DNA of 64,000 nucleotides from Gordonia hydrophobica NBRC 16057 (lineage in GTDB: Bacteria > Actinomycetota > Actinomycetes > Mycobacteriales > Mycobacteriaceae), in NCBI RefSeq assembly GCF_001592365.1, contig NZ_BCWU01000002.1, positions 186,001 through 250,000 on the forward strand, given 5' to 3'. A program made the position numbers and the translations under genes. Below the pieces are notes generated by a model. The model ran no database searches, was not told the origin of the DNA, and saw only the letters and a program-made list of their open reading frames with translations. This document shows, piece after piece, positions 53,310 to 61,859 of the stretch (positions within the stretch are counted from its first letter, which is position 1; each line of letters begins with the position of its first letter).

Positions 53310-54704
53310 ATGCAATACATGCCGGTCACCGAGTCGATGTTCCTCATCGGCGAGACGCGCGATCAACCGATGCACGTCGGCGGACTGCAGTTGTTCATCC
53401 CCCGAGACGGACAGACCGCGGCCGATCTGGCCGATGAGATCTCGCAGCGGTTCCACGAGGCGACCGACATCGCTCCGATGTTCCGCAAACGCCCCGCGAC
53501 GCCCGCGCAGGTGGCCGGTTACGCCGCGTGGACGCAGGATGAGGAGATCGACTTCGACTACCACATCCGGCACATCATCCTGCCGCGCCCGGGCGAGGTG
53601 AAAGACCTGCTGCGGTACGTCTCGCAGAACCACGGCGCACTCCTCGACCGGCGCCGCCCGATGTGGGAGGCCCACATCATCGAGGGACTGCAGGACGGTC
53701 GGGTGGCCCTGTACACCAAGATCCACCACTCCGTGGTCGACGGTGTGTCCGCGCTCCGACTGCTGCAGCGAGCGCTCTCCACCGACCCCGAGGATCGTTC
53801 GGGGACGGCGCCCTGGTCCATGGACCTGGTCCGCCGCAAGCGAAGGCAGTCGGCGAAGGAGAACGACAAGAGCCTGCTCGGAACCCTCACCGGCGCCGCG
53901 GGGTCCATCGTCGACGTCGCAGGCCAGGTGGTCGGCCTCGGTCCCGCCGCCGCGAAGATCGCGACCGCGGGCGTCATGGACAAGGACTACGTGGCGCCGC
54001 TGCAGATGGCGCCGACGACCATGCTGAACCAGTCGATCGGCTCGGCGCGTCGGTTCGCTGCGCAGGACTGGCCGATCGAGCGACTGCAGGCTGCGGCGCG
54101 TGCGCAGAAGATGACCGTGAACGATCTGATCGTCGCGATGTGCGCGGGCGCCCTCCGCAGCTATCTCGACGAGCACGACGACCTCCCCGACGAGTCGTTG
54201 ATCGCCGCGATGCCGGTCTCGCTGCACAGCGAGGACGACGCCGACGGCAATGCGGTCACCGTGATCTCCGTCCGAATGGCGACCGACCTGGCCTCACCCG
54301 CCGAGCGCGTGGCGGCGATCAAAGCGTCCACGGCCAGCGCCAAGAAGGTGGTCCGCGGGCTCAAGCCGCTGCAGGCGCTGGCACTGGGCGCGGCTCTCGG
54401 TTGGCCTCTGGCCTTCGCCTCGGTGCCCGGATTCGTGCAGTACACCCCGCGCGGGTTCAACCTGCTGATCTCCAACGTCCCGGGCCCCAGCGAGCCGCTG
54501 TACTGGAACGGCGCCAAGCTCGACGGCTGCTATCCGGTCTCGATTCCGATGGAGGGACTGGCGATGAACATCACCGTCACCACCGTCGCGGGCAAGGCCG
54601 GGTTCGGCATCATCGGCGCACGGGCACAGCTGCCCAGCCTGCAGCGGATCCTGACGCACTTGGAGAATGCGCTGGCCGAGGTGGAGGCGCTGCCTCCCGC
54701 TTAA
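53310..54704 (+). CDS. WS/DGAT wax ester synthase / diacylglycerol acyltransferase
   Basis: A 464-residue bifunctional acyltransferase of the WS/DGAT family: the HHxxxDG motif is HHSVVDG at 139-145, and SNVPGPSEPLYWNGAKL and GLAMNITV blocks are conserved. It esterifies fatty alcohols or diacylglycerol with acyl-CoA for storage lipids. AGGGGA lies 7 bases before the ATG at 53310. The longer frame adds 25 residues that lack family features. Its stop overlaps the tail of a tiny convergent ORF. Confidence 0.92.
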   Translation: MQYMPVTESMFLIGETRDQPMHVGGLQLFIPRDGQTAADLADEISQRFHEATDIAPMFRKRPATPAQVAGYAAWTQDEEIDFDYHIRHIILPRPGEVKDLLRYVSQNHGALLDRRRPMWEAHIIEGLQDGRVALYTKIHHSVVDGVSALRLLQRALSTDPEDRSGTAPWSMDLVRRKRRQSAKENDKSLLGTLTGAAGSIVDVAGQVVGLGPAAAKIATAGVMDKDYVAPLQMAPTTMLNQSIGSARRFAAQDWPIERLQAAARAQKMTVNDLIVAMCAGALRSYLDEHDDLPDESLIAAMPVSLHSEDDADGNAVTVISVRMATDLASPAERVAAIKASTASAKKVVRGLKPLQALALGAALGWPLAFASVPGFVQYTPRGFNLLISNVPGPSEPLYWNGAKLDGCYPVSIPMEGLAMNITVTTVAGKAGFGIIGARAQLPSLQRILTHLENALAEVEALPPA

Positions 54705-54790
54705 GTCAGCCCACTGGTAGCGAGGGCGACCGTCGCGCCGGTGGCGAAGAAGTCAGTCACTGCTCGGCGAATGCGGTTCCATGCGGTCAT
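54701..54790 (-). CDS. Candidate 29-residue small protein
   Basis: The sequence reads MTAWNRIRRAVTDFF plus a small-residue tail ending SGLT. GGGGAG lies 7 bases before the ATG, a near-ideal ribosome site for so short an ORF, and a GTGATG/CATCAC palindrome is 50 bases further upstream. It may be membrane-active: a basic-aromatic N-terminal half precedes an Ala/Gly/Val-rich half. No relatives recognised. Stop shared with the convergent WS/DGAT end. Confidence 0.4.
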   Translation of the reverse strand: MTAWNRIRRAVTDFFATGATVALATSGLT

Positions 54791-54839
54791 GTCGTACTCC
54801 CCACTTCTCATGTCCCACTGGCACCCACGGTAAATGAGA

Positions 54840-54853
54840 GTGATGACCATCAC
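54840..54853. promoter_or_regulatory. GTGATG-N2-CATCAC inverted repeat
   Basis: A 6-base perfect inverted repeat with a 2-base centre, in the promoter region of the 29-residue ORF. It resembles a repressor operator; the binding protein is unknown. Confidence 0.4.
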
Positions 54854-54955
54854 TGCGAATCGGTGAATCCGGCCACATAACACTCAGCACTCGGATCCCG
54901 CACAGCGCCGCACGGCGACGCCGCCACATTCGAAGGCAACGACTGGACCTGCTTA

Positions 54956-54969
54956 TTACTCATGAGTAA
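54956..54969. promoter_or_regulatory. TTACTCATGAGTAA palindrome upstream of etfD
   Basis: A perfect 14-base palindrome 179 bases upstream of the etfD start. It looks like a TetR-type operator. ACTCATGAGT recurs over the start codon of the aspartate aminotransferase gene (60528-60537). The 444-base gap between WS/DGAT and etfD otherwise holds the small ORF and an iron-box-like site. Confidence 0.5.
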
Positions 54970-55008
54970 CATTGGCTGGAACCTGGGCTGTAGCACGGGA
55001 TGCGCTCA

Positions 55009-55027
55009 CGAGGTTAGGTAAACCTTG
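55009..55027. promoter_or_regulatory. Iron-box-like site upstream of etfD
   Basis: CGAGGTTAGGTAAACCTTG matches 13 of 19 IdeR consensus positions and contains the perfect repeat AGGTT-N5-AACCT. It could be an IdeR site or another dimer operator, 121 bases before the GTG start. Confidence 0.45.
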
Positions 55028-55148
55028 GCAGCGCTGAGCAGGGTTGACCCTTTACGGTTACCAGGAATATAGGTGACGGCGGAGTGCAGCGGTCTGACGT
55101 ACTCGGCACGTCTTCGGTACGACCTGGAAAGAAAGGCCGGTACTTCCA

Positions 55149-58100
55149 GTGAATACGACTACCGTCGCGATCGGAGCCATCGCCGCGCTGATCAGCCTCG
55201 TGTGTTGGGCGCTGTTCCTGCGTGGCGTGTTCACGATGGTGCGCTCGATCGCCCAGGGGCAGAAGGTCGAGTCCGAGCGATTCGCCTATCCGCTCAAACG
55301 CCTGTGGACGATGCTCAAGGAGTTCGCCGCCCACACCCGGATGAACAAGTTCCGGACCGTCGGCTGGGCGCACTGGCTGGTGATGTTCGGCTTCCTGATC
55401 GGCGCGATCTTCTGGTTCGAAGCCTACGGACAGATCTTCAACCCGGAGTTCCACTGGCCCGTGATCGGCGCGTGGAACATCTACATCTTCGCCGACGAGG
55501 TTCTCGGACTCGGCACCGTCATCGGCATCTCGGTGCTGATCCTCCTCCGACAGCTCAACCACCCGCGCGTGCCCGCGAAACTCTCGCGCTTCTCCGGCTC
55601 ACGGTTCGGCGCGGCGTACTTCGTCGAGGCGGTCGTGCTGATCGAGGGCCTCGGCATGATCTTCGTGAAGACCTTCAAGATCGCCTCCGACCTGGAGAAT
55701 CCGCCCGTCTGGACGTCGTTCTTCACGCACTACTTCGCCCAGCTCTTCGACGGCATCTCCATCTACTGGGTCACCGCCGCCGCCGTCATCAAGCTGATGA
55801 GCGGCATGATCTGGCTCGCCGTGGTCGGCCTCAACATCGACTGGGGCGTGGCCTGGCACCGCTTCGCCGCGTTCCCCAACATCCTCTTCAAGCGTGAGTC
55901 CGACGGCGGCGTCGCCCTCGGTGCCGCCAAGCCGATGATGAGCCAGGGCAAGGTCCTGGACATGGAGACCGCCGACCCCGACGTCGACGCGTTCGGCGCA
56001 GGCAAGATCGAGGACTTCAGTTGGAAGGGCTGGCTGGACTTCACGACGTGCACCGAGTGCGGTCGCTGCCAGAGCCAGTGCCCCGCGTGGAACACCGGCA
56101 AGCCGCTGTCGCCGAAGCTGATGATGATGTCGCTGCGCGACCACGGTCAGGCCAAGGCGCCGTACCTGTTCGCGGGCGGCAAGAAGGATCTGGAAGGCAA
56201 CGAGATCGGCATCGTCGACGCCGACGGCAATGTCGACGAGGCGCAGCTCGCCAAGGTCCCCGAGGCCGCGCGCCTGGAGGCCGAGCGCAAGCTGGTCGGC
56301 GAGTCCGAGGGCACCACGGGCGCCGTGATCGACGCCGAAGCGCTCTGGAGCTGCACCATGTGCGGCGCCTGCGTGGAGCAGTGCCCGGTCGATATCGAGC
56401 ACGTCGACCACTTCATCGATATGCGTCGCTACCAGGTGCTGATCGAGTCGGATTTCCCGTCCGAGCTCGCAGGCATGTTCAAGAATCTCGAGAACAAGGG
56501 CAACCCGTGGGGCCAGAACGCCTCGCAGCGCACCGCCTGGATCGACGAGATGGACTTCGACATCCCGGTCTACGGCCAGGACGTGGAATCGTTCGAAGGC
56601 TACGAGTACCTCTTCTGGGTCGGCTGTGCCGGCGCTTATGAGGACCGCGCCAAGAAGACCACGAAGGCAGTCGCCGAGCTGCTCGACATCGCCGCGGTGG
56701 ACTTCATGGTCCTCGGCCAGGGCGAGACCTGCACCGGCGACTCCGCTCGCCGCGCAGGCAACGAGTTCCTGTTCCAGATGCTGGCGCAGCAGAACATCGA
56801 GACCTTCAACGAGGTCTTCGCGACCGCACCGCAACAGCGTAAGAAGATCGTCGTCACCTGTGCGCACTGCTTCAACGCGATCGGCAACGAGTACCGGCAG
56901 GTCGGCGGCGAGTACGAGGTCATCCACCACACGCAGCTGCTGAACCGACTGGTCCGCGAGAAGCGGTTGGTTCCCGTCGCCGCGCCGGCCGGTGAGCAGA
57001 TCACCTACCACGATCCCTGCTACCTGGGACGCCACAACAAGGTCTACGACGCTCCCCGCGAGCTGATCGAGTCGTCCGGATCCACCCTCACCGAGATGCC
57101 TCGCCACGGCGAGCGCTCCATGTGCTGTGGCGCCGGCGGTGCCCGCATGTGGATGGAAGAGCAGATCGGCAAGCGCATCAACGTCGATCGCGTCGACGAA
57201 GCGCTGAACACGCTGAACGAGCGGCCGAAGAACGCCGACGGCAGCAAGGCGGTCCGCAAGATCGCCACCGGCTGCCCGTTCTGCCGCGTGATGCTGACCG
57301 ACGGCGTCACCGCGCAGACCGCGAACACCGAGGACGAGGGCCAGGTCGAGGTCGTCGACGTCGCGCAGATCATGCTCGAGGGCGTGCTCCGCGGTCGCCA
57401 GCAGGTTGAACGCGGAGGCCAGTTCCTGGGCCCAATCCAGTCGGAGCTCGCTCCTACTCCGGAACCCGAGCCGGTCAAGACTGCTCCGGCGCCCGCGGCT
57501 GCTGCCGCGGCACCGGCCGAGGCCAAGCCCGCGGTGGGTCTGGCACCCAAGAGCGGCGGCCTGAAGAAGCCCGGTGGACTCAAGAAGCCGGGCGGCGCAC
57601 CCAAGCCAGGTGGCGCGGCACCTGCAGCGGAGGCCGCTCCCGCAGCCGAGGCGGCACCGGTCAAGGGACTCGCCATGGGCGGCGGACTCAAGAAGCCCGG
57701 CGGGCTCAAGAAGCCGGGCGGCGCACCCAAGCCGGGCGGCGCGGCAGCACCTGCCTCGGCCCCGGCGGAGGCGGCGACCACGGAATCTGCGACCGCAGAA
57801 ACTGCGGCTACGCAGGCGACCGAGGGCAAGGCCAAGGGCTTCGGCATGGCGGGCGGCTTGAAGAAGCCGGGTGCCAAGAAGCCAGGCGCTCCCAAGCCCG
57901 CTGCGGCCGCGGCTCCTGCTGCCGAGGCAGCGCCGGCAGGCGACGCGGCTCCGGCCGCCGATGCTCCCACTGCCGATGCTCCCGCTGCCGTGACCGAGGG
58001 CACCGAAGGCAAGGCCAAGGGCTTCGGCATGGCAGGCGGCATCAAGAAGCCCGGCGCCAAGAAGCCAGGCGCACCCAAGCCCGCTGCAGCAGCACCCGCC

Positions 58101-58496
58101 GCAGCAGCACCGGAGGCACCGACCGAGGCCGCTCCCGTCGAGGAGGCTGCCCCGGCCGCCGACGCTCCCACTGCTGCCGTCACCGAGGGCACCGAAGGCA
58201 AGGCCAAGGGCTTCGGCATGGCGGGCGGCATCAAGAAGCCCGGCGCCAAGAGGCCCGGCGCACCGAAGCCCGCTGCAGCAGCTCCCGCCGCAGCAGCACC
58301 GGAGGCACCGGTCGAGAGTGCTCCCGTTGACGAGGCTGCCGCCGAACCGGCTCCCGCCGAGGAGGCGGCCCCGGCCGAGACGACCGCTCCTGCGGCTCCC
58401 GCCGGAGACGACAGCCGCACCATCGCGGAGACCGGCGCCTCCAAGGCTAAGGGCTTCGGCCTCGCTGCAGGCAAGAAGCGGCCGGGCAAGAAGTAG
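55149..58496 (+). CDS. etfD: EtfD-type membrane Fe-S oxidoreductase with repetitive C-terminal tail
   Basis: A 1115-residue protein resembling M. tuberculosis Rv0338c (EtfD). Residues 1-245 have five to six membrane helices. Two 4Fe-4S sites follow: CTECGRCQSQCP and CTMCGACVEQCP. Two CCG-type domains follow (CGAGGARMW, CAHCFNAIGNEY, CPFCRVMLTDG). EtfD passes electrons from the EtfBA flavoprotein of fatty-acid oxidation to the quinone pool. From about residue 780 the tail is Ala/Pro/Lys-rich with repeated KGFGMAGG-KKPG units, longer than the Mtb protein. The GTG start gives VNTTTVAIG with AAAGG 12 bases upstream. Confidence 0.88.
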   Translation: MNTTTVAIGAIAALISLVCWALFLRGVFTMVRSIAQGQKVESERFAYPLKRLWTMLKEFAAHTRMNKFRTVGWAHWLVMFGFLIGAIFWFEAYGQIFNPEFHWPVIGAWNIYIFADEVLGLGTVIGISVLILLRQLNHPRVPAKLSRFSGSRFGAAYFVEAVVLIEGLGMIFVKTFKIASDLENPPVWTSFFTHYFAQLFDGISIYWVTAAAVIKLMSGMIWLAVVGLNIDWGVAWHRFAAFPNILFKRESDGGVALGAAKPMMSQGKVLDMETADPDVDAFGAGKIEDFSWKGWLDFTTCTECGRCQSQCPAWNTGKPLSPKLMMMSLRDHGQAKAPYLFAGGKKDLEGNEIGIVDADGNVDEAQLAKVPEAARLEAERKLVGESEGTTGAVIDAEALWSCTMCGACVEQCPVDIEHVDHFIDMRRYQVLIESDFPSELAGMFKNLENKGNPWGQNASQRTAWIDEMDFDIPVYGQDVESFEGYEYLFWVGCAGAYEDRAKKTTKAVAELLDIAAVDFMVLGQGETCTGDSARRAGNEFLFQMLAQQNIETFNEVFATAPQQRKKIVVTCAHCFNAIGNEYRQVGGEYEVIHHTQLLNRLVREKRLVPVAAPAGEQITYHDPCYLGRHNKVYDAPRELIESSGSTLTEMPRHGERSMCCGAGGARMWMEEQIGKRINVDRVDEALNTLNERPKNADGSKAVRKIATGCPFCRVMLTDGVTAQTANTEDEGQVEVVDVAQIMLEGVLRGRQQVERGGQFLGPIQSELAPTPEPEPVKTAPAPAAAAAAPAEAKPAVGLAPKSGGLKKPGGLKKPGGAPKPGGAAPAAEAAPAAEAAPVKGLAMGGGLKKPGGLKKPGGAPKPGGAAAPASAPAEAATTESATAETAATQATEGKAKGFGMAGGLKKPGAKKPGAPKPAAAAAPAAEAAPAGDAAPAADAPTADAPAAVTEGTEGKAKGFGMAGGIKKPGAKKPGAPKPAAAAPAAAAPEAPTEAAPVEEAAPAADAPTAAVTEGTEGKAKGFGMAGGIKKPGAKRPGAPKPAAAAPAAAAPEAPVESAPVDEAAAEPAPAEEAAPAETTAPAAPAGDDSRTIAETGASKAKGFGLAAGKKRPGKK
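57550..58490 (+). repeat. Tandem repeats encoding the EtfD C-terminal tail
   Basis: Two early units share GGLKKPGGLKKPGGAPKPGG (starts near 57555 and 57680, about 125 bases apart). Three later units share KAKGFGMAGG followed by KKPGAKKPGAPKP (near 57831, 58012 and 58199, about 181-187 bases apart). A last, shorter KAKGFGLAAGKK unit ends the protein. Variable Ala/Pro/Glu spacers separate them. Confidence 0.85.
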
Positions 58497-58515
58497 TACC
58501 GGCTTCGCCCGACAT

Positions 58516-58561
58516 CGTTGGCGACATCGACAACCTCTGAGGTTGTCGATGTCGCCAACGT
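58516..58561. terminator. Bidirectional terminator hairpin, end-side copy flanking DUF559 copy 2
   Basis: A perfect 20-base stem: the left arm ends in GACATCGACAACCT and the right arm begins AGGTTGTCGATGTC, closed by GTTGGC / GCCAAC. It lies between the convergent etfD and DUF559 genes. A second copy (35 of 42 bases) lies at 59538-59579 beyond the DUF559 start. Confidence 0.82.
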
Positions 58562-58577
58562 GTTTCTCTGGGTCTTC

Positions 58578-59486
58578 TCAGACCGATTGCCGCAGCAGAA
58601 TCGCTTCCGCGAGTTCTGCCATGCAGGCGTCCGGTTCCATCGTGAGCCGCGCCCACGTGAAGATGAGCGGCAACCAGCCCATCCTGACCAGCTGGTTGGT
58701 CTTCCGCTGGTCTCGTTCCCACTCGTGATGGTCGTGGTGGAAGTTCCAGCCGTGGATCTCGACGCCGATCTGCTCCTGGGTCCACGCGAAGTCGAGTCGG
58801 TAGTCGCAAAACGGTACCTGCTGGGTCCAGCCGGTGATTCCACGCTCACGCAGCAGCGAGACGAACAACCGCTCGGCGACCGACTCCGATTCGTCCTCGG
58901 CCGCGGTCAACAACCAGCGGGCGCGCCGCATGCCGTGCGCACCGCTGTTGCGTTCGAGGCTGCGCCGCAGATCGATGAGATCCACCTGCTTGCGCTGCAG
59001 GGCACGATCCATCACGGCGATCCCGTCGTCGAGTTCGGCGGCCGCCGCCAGCACGGTGAGCGGGAGCCTGGTCACGGGCAGTCCCCGCACCACCTCGACG
59101 TCCTCGGCCGGAAAGGTCCGCCGCTTGGTCTCGACGCGGAAGCCGCAGCGCGCGCCGCGCTTGGAACGCGGCACGGACACCGTGAGGGGAGACGGCAGCT
59201 CCGGGATCAGTCCGTGCCACCACGCGGCCGTGGTCCGGTCGGCGATCCCGCCCTGGGCGGCCACCGCGATCCGGACCTGCGCGGCATCCGAGAGGCAGTG
59301 CTCGGCGGAGAGGTACACCCCCATCGCCTCAGCGGTCCAGAGCCCCGCATCCAGGCGGCGCTGGATCTGTCTGCTGGTCACGCCGAGCGCGTGCGCTCGA
59401 TCCGCGGTGATCACCCCGTCATGCTCGGCGAAGTGTCTGGCGACGGCCAATTCAGGCCGATGGATATCGTCTCTGTCGCTTCTCAC
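58578..59486 (-). CDS. DUF559 protein with AbiEi-like N-terminal winged helix, copy 2
   Basis: A 302-residue paralog of the gene at 41463. The AbiEi-like helix is HDGVITADRAHALGVTSRQI; the nuclease part has YRLDFAWTQEQIGVEIHGW with Asp and ExH, then GWLPLIFTW. Shared blocks include RASAAWWHG/RTTAAWWHG-type segments and GITGWTQQ. The GTG at 59486 is chosen because its promoter matches that of copy 1. It separates etfD from xthA and aspC and is flanked by two copies of one hairpin. Confidence 0.78.
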   Translation of the reverse strand: MRSDRDDIHRPELAVARHFAEHDGVITADRAHALGVTSRQIQRRLDAGLWTAEAMGVYLSAEHCLSDAAQVRIAVAAQGGIADRTTAAWWHGLIPELPSPLTVSVPRSKRGARCGFRVETKRRTFPAEDVEVVRGLPVTRLPLTVLAAAAELDDGIAVMDRALQRKQVDLIDLRRSLERNSGAHGMRRARWLLTAAEDESESVAERLFVSLLRERGITGWTQQVPFCDYRLDFAWTQEQIGVEIHGWNFHHDHHEWERDQRKTNQLVRMGWLPLIFTWARLTMEPDACMAELAEAILLRQSV

Positions 59487-59489
59487 CTC

Positions 59490-59520
59490 GATTAGACGCA
59501 GCGCACCGCGCCACGGTTCC
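59490..59520 (-). promoter_or_regulatory. Promoter signature of the DUF559 gene, copy 2
   Basis: Read on the minus strand: GGAACCG-N14-GCGTCTAATC, the same as before the copy at 41463. The flanking bases differ, so only the promoter elements are conserved. Confidence 0.55.
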
Positions 59521-59537
59521 ACGACACGCCGAACTTC

Positions 59538-59579
59538 GGCGACATGGACACCCGTCGAGGTCGTCCATGTCGCCAACGT
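59538..59579. terminator. Terminator hairpin, start-side copy flanking DUF559 copy 2
   Basis: Stem GGCGACATGGAC / GTCCATGTCGCC with a 13-base loop, 11 bases after the xthA stop. It agrees with 58520-58561 in 35 of 42 bases; one C-G pair is replaced by G-C on both arms, so pairing is kept. Confidence 0.78.
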
Positions 59580-59589
59580 TGTCCCGTCG

Positions 59590-60465
59590 CTACGGCATCC
59601 GTTCGTACCCGACCACCACCGCAGCGTGATCGGAGACTCGCTGGTCCGGCGACGCCTCCTTGTCGACCTCCACCCAGCGCGCGCGGGCGGCGAGGGCGGG
59701 GGTGGCCAAGTGGTGATCGATCCGCCAGCCGACATCCTTGGCGAACGAGGCGCCCGCCCAACTCCACCAGGTCAGCGGACCGGGGCGGTCGCCGTGCAGC
59801 GTGCGAACCACATCGATCAGTTTCCGCGGCGAGAGCCGGGCGGAGAACCACTCCCGCTCCTCGGGAAGGAATCCCTCCATCCTCCGCGCGGCGCGCCAGT
59901 TGGTGACGTCGTGCTCCAGGTGCGCGATGTTGAGGTCGCCGACGAGCAGGAACTCGCGCCCGGCACGTCTCGCGGCCAGCCGATTGCGCTCGAGTTCACG
60001 GGCGAAGCCGTCGAGGAACGCCATTTTGCGGCGATACTTGGCTCCACCGTCCGGCTTCTCCCGCATGGAGCCCGGCCGCTGCAGTTCGGCGGGCAGGCCG
60101 CCCTTCGGCAGGTACAGGCACGCGACGGTCACCGGCTGGTCGGCCAGGTCCACCTCCACATACCGCCCGTGCGAGGCGTACTCCCCCAGTCCGCGTGCCT
60201 TGGGCGGATGGGTCACCCACGTACGCACCGCGGCGGGCGGCAGCCGCGTCAGAAGCGCCACCCCGTTGCGTCCGGGAATCGAACCGACGTCGAACGACGC
60301 GGTGTACCCGGGAAAGTCGCCCACCAGGTCGGCCGGGCAGCGGAGTTCCTGCAGGCCGATCACGTCGGCCCCGCGACGCTGCAGCCACTCGTCGAATCCC
60401 CGCCGCCGGGCGGCACGGATTCCGTTGACGTTGAAGGAGACGACCGTCAGCTGCGCAGCTTTCAC
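59590..60465 (-). CDS. xthA: Exodeoxyribonuclease III / AP endonuclease (XthA family)
   Basis: A 291-residue endonuclease/exonuclease/phosphatase fold. Motifs: SFNVNGIRAA, GLQELRC (metal Glu), NGVALLTR, RYVEVDL, FLLVGDLNIAH (Asp-Asn), WWSWAG, GWRIDHHLAT and the final SDHAAVVV (Asp-His). It repairs abasic sites in DNA. The GTG at 60465 precedes the first strand; the frame extension upstream lacks motifs. Confidence 0.92.
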   Translation of the reverse strand: MKAAQLTVVSFNVNGIRAARRRGFDEWLQRRGADVIGLQELRCPADLVGDFPGYTASFDVGSIPGRNGVALLTRLPPAAVRTWVTHPPKARGLGEYASHGRYVEVDLADQPVTVACLYLPKGGLPAELQRPGSMREKPDGGAKYRRKMAFLDGFARELERNRLAARRAGREFLLVGDLNIAHLEHDVTNWRAARRMEGFLPEEREWFSARLSPRKLIDVVRTLHGDRPGPLTWWSWAGASFAKDVGWRIDHHLATPALAARARWVEVDKEASPDQRVSDHAAVVVGYERMP

Positions 60466-60532
60466 GACCCCAGCTTGCCGCAGAAACACCACGCGGTGCG
60501 CCGAGGCGGCGGGCGGCTGACAGAATGTACTC

Positions 60533-61786
60533 ATGAGTCGCCCTCGTGTTTCGCATCCCATCACCAAGCTGCGCCCGCTGGAGCAGTCCGAGAAGCTGCA
60601 GAACGTCTGCTACGAGATCCGCGGCCCGGTGCACGAGCACGCCGCGCGTCTGGAGTCTGAGGGACACCGGATCATGAAGCTCAATATCGGCAACCCGGCG
60701 CTCTTCGGCTTCGAGGCGCCCGACGTGATCATGCGGGACATGATTCACGCGCTGCCCTTCTCGCAGGGCTACTCGGAGTCTGCGGGCGTGCTCTCGGCAC
60801 GCCGCGCCGTGGTCACCCGGTACGAGACGGTCCCCGACTTCCCGTATTTCGACGTCGACGACGTGCTCCTCGGCAACGGTGTCTCCGAGCTGATCACCAT
60901 GACGATGCAGGCGCTGCTCAACAACGGCGACGAGGTCCTCATTCCCGCCCCGGACTACCCGCTGTGGACGGCGATGACCGCGTTGTCCGGCGGCAATGCG
61001 GTGCACTACCAGTGCGACGAGGACAACGGCTGGAATCCGAGCATCGAGGACATCGAGTCCAAGATCACCGAGCGCACCAAGGCGCTCGTGGTGATCAACC
61101 CGAACAACCCGACCGGCGCGGTCTACTCGCGCGAGGTGCTGGAGAAGATGGTCGACGTGGCCCGCAGGCACTCGCTGCTGATCCTGGCCGACGAGATCTA
61201 CGACAAGATCCTGTACGACGACGCCGAGCACATCAGCATCGCGACGCTGGCTCCCGATCTGCTGGTGTTGACGTTCAACGGCCTGTCGAAGGCCTACCGT
61301 GTGTGCGGTTACCGCGCGGGCTGGGTGGTCCGCACCGGCCCCAAGGACCACGCGAAGGGCTTCATCGAGGGCATGACGATCCTCGCCTCCACACGTCTGT
61401 GCGCCAATGTTCCGGCGCAGCACGCGATCCAGGTGGCGCTCGGCGGCTATCAGAGCATCGACGCGCTGACCATGCCGGGCGGCCGCCTCTACGAGCAGCG
61501 GAACGTCACGTGGAACAAGCTCAACGAGATCCCAGGCGTCTCCTGTGTGAAGCCGATGGGTGCGCTGTACGCCTTCCCACGGCTGGATCCGGAGGTGTAC
61601 CAGATCCACGACGACGAGCGGTTCGTCCAGGATCTGCTCCTGCAGGAGAAGATTCTGGTGGTGCAGGGATCGGGCTTCAACCTCCCCGACACCAATCACT
61701 TCCGCATCGTGACACTGCCGTGGGCACAGGACCTCGCCGAGGCGATCGAACGCATCGGAAACTTCCTTTCCTCCTACCGACAGTAG
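60533..61786 (+). CDS. aspC: Aspartate/alanine-type aminotransferase (AspC, Rv0337c-like)
   Basis: A 417-residue PLP fold I aminotransferase. Features: LNIGNPALFGFEAPD, the PLP pocket LGNGVSELI, the NPNNPTGAVYS block, ADEIYDKILYDD, the Schiff-base lysine in FNGLSKAYRVCGYRAGW and the substrate Arg in FRIVTLP. It follows etfD in the same order as Rv0338c-Rv0337c of M. tuberculosis. No ribosome site precedes the ATG at 60533, which fits a leaderless transcript. Confidence 0.88.
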   Translation: MSRPRVSHPITKLRPLEQSEKLQNVCYEIRGPVHEHAARLESEGHRIMKLNIGNPALFGFEAPDVIMRDMIHALPFSQGYSESAGVLSARRAVVTRYETVPDFPYFDVDDVLLGNGVSELITMTMQALLNNGDEVLIPAPDYPLWTAMTALSGGNAVHYQCDEDNGWNPSIEDIESKITERTKALVVINPNNPTGAVYSREVLEKMVDVARRHSLLILADEIYDKILYDDAEHISIATLAPDLLVLTFNGLSKAYRVCGYRAGWVVRTGPKDHAKGFIEGMTILASTRLCANVPAQHAIQVALGGYQSIDALTMPGGRLYEQRNVTWNKLNEIPGVSCVKPMGALYAFPRLDPEVYQIHDDERFVQDLLLQEKILVVQGSGFNLPDTNHFRIVTLPWAQDLAEAIERIGNFLSSYRQ

Positions 61787-61859
61787 TAGTCGAACAACCG
61801 AGAACACCCCGTCGACCTGCGCGAATCGAGAACATTCGACCCCGCCAACAAGTGCTAAC

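Noticed and set aside
55599..57107. Minus-strand frame inside etfD
   Set aside because: No ribosome site or motif, complementary to the Fe-S domains.
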